64,000 nucleotides of DNA from Marinobacter daepoensis DSM 16072 (lineage in GTDB: Bacteria; Pseudomonadota; Gammaproteobacteria; Pseudomonadales; Oleiphilaceae). Under the pieces are notes generated by a model that saw only the letters and a list, made by a program, of their open reading frames with translations, made no database searches and was not told the origin of the DNA. Within the stretch, counting starts at the first letter, position 1. Every line of letters begins with the position of its first letter. The translations under genes were made by a program, and so were the position numbers. The DNA lies in the NCBI RefSeq assembly GCF_000421165.1, contig NZ_ATWI01000015.1, positions 55,507 to 119,506 of the forward strand, in the 5' to 3' direction. Shown one piece after another: positions 62,443 through 64,000 of the stretch.

Positions 62443-62964
62443 GTTGAACTTCATTAACCATACTTCGTGACTTCCCGTAGTATCCAGCCCCCTATTTATC
62501 ATTGCCCTAAGCATACCAAGCCTAGTATGCCCCTCGATAAGATGATATGGCTCCTTCATATACTCTCCAGGGTGACTCTTGGGATGCTCAACCTCACCAC
62601 CATCAATAGCAACAATTATCGGCTGAGGAAAAGTACCATGCTCAAGCATATAGTTGGCAACAAAATCTCTTTTGTAAGGATGCTGAATAAATTCATTACC
62701 AACATAGTCGTAGTGATCAAGCTCGCCATCTAGATGCTCTATTTCGAATATTTCGTCATTATCAAAATCAACCAGCTCAAAACTCCAATTTTCTGGTTGA
62801 TAACCTGACCACGATTCAATAAACATTTCATTGTGTCGGTAGCACCACTGCTCGATGACACATTCAGGTATATTATCTAAATCGTCAGGCCACTTTTCGA
62901 GGTAACTTTCCAAGCTCTCTTCTGCTTCAAAATCAGGATTTTCTTTAATTGGTATCATCTTCAA
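62437..62964 (-). CDS. ParB/sulfiredoxin-like domain protein (cassette)
   Basis: This 175-residue acidic protein ends in TFPQPIIVAIDGGEVEHPKSHPGEYMKEPYHLIEGHTRLGMLRAMINRG (about 115-165). The LIEGHTRLGML element recalls the EGHxR motif of ParB/Srx-fold proteins, which bind CTP/ATP or a substrate, but no other ParB domain is visible. The coding DNA is AT-rich. The acidic N-terminal half is unique. It might be a DNA-mimic or a small regulator; both ideas are speculative. Confidence 0.72.
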   Translation of the reverse strand: MKMIPIKENPDFEAEESLESYLEKWPDDLDNIPECVIEQWCYRHNEMFIESWSGYQPENWSFELVDFDNDEIFEIEHLDGELDHYDYVGNEFIQHPYKRDFVANYMLEHGTFPQPIIVAIDGGEVEHPKSHPGEYMKEPYHLIEGHTRLGMLRAMINRGLDTTGSHEVWLMKFNT

Positions 62965-62976
62965 AGCCTAGTGACA

Positions 62977-63053
62977 CTTAACGCCCGGCTCACGTGCCGG
63001 TTTGGAGCCGCAAAGCGGCGGAAAATCGGTCGCCGTGCAGCCGATTGTTAGGA
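62977..63053 (-). other. attC site 20
   Basis: CTTAACGCCCGGCTCACGTGCCGG ... GCAGCCGATTGTTAGGAGG. It differs from attC 13 at only about three positions. Confidence 0.92.
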
Positions 63054-63518
63054 GGTTTTATACTCCATGAATACGGCTTCCGGGTGTGGGTTGAATCGGT
63101 AAGGCTCAATTTCCTTAAAGCCGTAATCGCTGTAAAGCCGCAATGCCTTATCAAGCTCACGAATACTGTCTAGCCGCACCGACCCGTAACCCAATTCCTT
63201 TGCTCGGCCAAGGCACGCTTCGGTCAGTGCCTTGCCCACACCCATGCCATGGTAGTCGGGAAGAACATACATCCGCTTCATCTCAGCAACGCCCGGCTCA
63301 AACTCTCTAAGACCGACGGCACCAACATGAATATCCCTCAGCTTGGCGAGCAAGAGTGCACCGTTGGGTGGACCGTACATCGTTGACAGCGAAGCCAACT
63401 CGCTGGAAAAACCTTGGAACTCTAAATCCAGCCCCAGAAACTCAGCATACGCACGAATCAACCGGCCACCTGCATCAAACTGCTCAGTCGTCTCGGCCAG
63501 CTCAATGTTTATAGACAT
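63048..63518 (-). CDS. GNAT family N-acetyltransferase (first cassette in window order)
   Basis: This 156-residue acetyltransferase shows VGAVGLREFEPGVAEMKRMYVLPDYHGMGVGKALTEACLGRAKELGY at about residues 65-112 with the acetyl-CoA Q/RxxGxG/A loop variant YHGMGVGKAL. A C-terminal YSDYGFKEIEPYRFNPHPEAVFMEY follows. It resembles small-molecule acetyltransferases. It is the cassette nearest the expected integrase side. A truncated attC core (CTAACG) lies just upstream of its start. Confidence 0.9.
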   Translation of the reverse strand: MSINIELAETTEQFDAGGRLIRAYAEFLGLDLEFQGFSSELASLSTMYGPPNGALLLAKLRDIHVGAVGLREFEPGVAEMKRMYVLPDYHGMGVGKALTEACLGRAKELGYGSVRLDSIRELDKALRLYSDYGFKEIEPYRFNPHPEAVFMEYKTS

Positions 63519-63525
63519 CCCTATC

Positions 63526-63533
63526 TCCTAACG
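63526..63533 (-). other. attC core remnant at the IS1182 junction
   Basis: TCCTAACG, a good R' box, followed directly by GAAGCTGTAGAAAAACCC, which looks like IS1182-type terminal sequence. The rest of the attC is missing. Confidence 0.6.
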
Positions 63534-64000
63534 AAGCTGTAGAAAAACCCGATTCCGAGTCATTCCCAACGACTGATTCCTGTCATTTTTATCGCAGCCA
63601 TCAAGTGGCCGATTCCCGTGATTTCGATGTTCAGCCATCCACTTCGGCCTTTTGGGGCCCCTGGAGCCGGCATTGCTGGTTTCCCGTAGGTACTTTTCCG
63701 GGACTTTCACTCTCGGCATTACGCCGCCATCCGCCCGTAATTCGCCAGCTTCTCAATATTGTGCACCAGGCAGTATAGCTGCCACTGGCCCTGCACCTTC
63801 TTCTTGCCCCGCAAGCTGAAGCGATTCAGGCCCTTATTCGTGCCAATGTTGCCGAACACCGGTTCCACCACCGACATGCGGTGACTGTAGATCTCTTTAC
63901 CCTGCGAGCTATCCACCCGGTGTTTCATCCAGTCGGTGTAGTTAGGCAGGCGCTTGTGCTCGAGGGTAAACGACACCTGTCGGCCTTTGCCTTTTCGATG
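63534..64000 (-). mobile_element. IS1182-like element, partial (continues beyond window)
   Basis: Sequence after CTAACG begins with a terminal-like AAGCTGTAGAAAAACCC, then about 180 non-coding bases and the C-terminal part of a transposase that runs off the right edge. The other end is not visible. Confidence 0.72.
63719..64000 (-). CDS. IS1182-like transposase, C-terminal part
   Basis: The minus-strand frame is open to the window edge. It shows KEIYSHRMSVVEPVFGNIGTNKGLNRFSLRGKKKVQGQWQLYCLVHNIEKLANYGRMAA at its end, the C-terminal DDE-domain region of IS1182/IS1380-type transposases (VEPVFGNI contains the catalytic Glu; QWQLYCLVHNIEKL is the family tail). The N-terminal part with the two Asp lies beyond 64000. 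There is no frameshift in the visible part. Confidence 0.85.
   Translation of the reverse strand, partial: HRKGKGRQVSFTLEHKRLPNYTDWMKHRVDSSQGKEIYSHRMSVVEPVFGNIGTNKGLNRFSLRGKKKVQGQWQLYCLVHNIEKLANYGRMAA

Noticed and set aside
63528..63718. Short minus-strand ORF downstream of the IS1182-like transposase
   Set aside because: It covers the IS terminal region and the attC remnant, and shows no domain.

Overview
The window looks like a chromosomal segment of a GC-rich marine gammaproteobacterium, most probably Marinobacter or a close relative. That assignment is an inference from gene content: a complete liuR-liuABCDE leucine/isovalerate cluster, a 2-aminoethylphosphonate (AEP) cluster, and a long integron cassette array with Marinobacter-like attC repeats. 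No rRNA, tRNA or CRISPR array was seen. It has two halves of different character: a conserved metabolic half (1-45 kb) and an accessory half (45-64 kb).

Metabolic half. 1-8.7 kb: a SulP anion transporter coupled to a universal stress protein, an MgtC/DUF4010 membrane protein, an AlkB-type dioxygenase, a Cache-HAMP-GAF-HD-GYP phosphodiesterase, DjlA and an ICMT-like methyltransferase. 8.8-17.5 kb: an amidase, a 7TMR-DISM diguanylate cyclase, TruC and an RND/MFP efflux pair. 17.5-19.8 kb: an attenuated ilvGM operon with a readable Val/Leu/Ile leader peptide. 19.8-35.1 kb: two acyl-CoA catabolic units. One (SDR, acyl-CoA dehydrogenase, thiolase) is divergent from an AraC regulator. The other is an acyl-CoA synthetase followed by liuR-liuA-liuB-liuC-liuD-liuE and a second acyl-CoA synthetase. 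The same perfect palindrome, GTTTACGTAAAC, precedes both the SDR operon and liuR, so LiuR probably controls both. 35.2-45 kb: AEP use. A GntR/UTRA regulator, an FAD oxidoreductase, PhnW, PhnX, an ABC importer (binding protein, ATPase, fused permease) and an EamA transporter lie on the minus strand. Three copies of a HutC-type operator, TGGTMTAKACCA, sit before phnS, before the FAD-phnW-phnX unit, and before a HAD phosphatase at 35.2 kb that is probably part of the same regulon.

Accessory half. From about 45 kb nearly every gene is a small minus-strand ORF. From 49.0 to 63.5 kb these genes are separated by about 20 attC sites, all but one doubtful candidate in the same orientation. The cassettes carry a RelE-Phd toxin-antitoxin pair, three immunity-type proteins (one Imm26-like and two SUKH) in consecutive coding cassettes, two GNAT acetyltransferases, a DUF4279 protein, an amidase, a protein with an HsdR_N-like PD-(D/E)XK motif, a ParB/sulfiredoxin-like protein, a truncated GFA protein and many small membrane proteins. 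No integron integrase is visible; attC orientation places it beyond 64 kb. An IS110/IS1111-type element is inserted exactly in the TTG^TTA box of one attC. Its 200-base upstream leader contains a 10-base complement of its own right junction, which suggests a guide RNA. An IS1182-like transposase cut by the window edge abuts a truncated attC at 63.53 kb. The region from 45 to 49 kb has cassette-like genes (DUF4375, PanB, GNAT, a DinB/membrane chimera) but only decayed attC traces, and may be the old distal end of the array.
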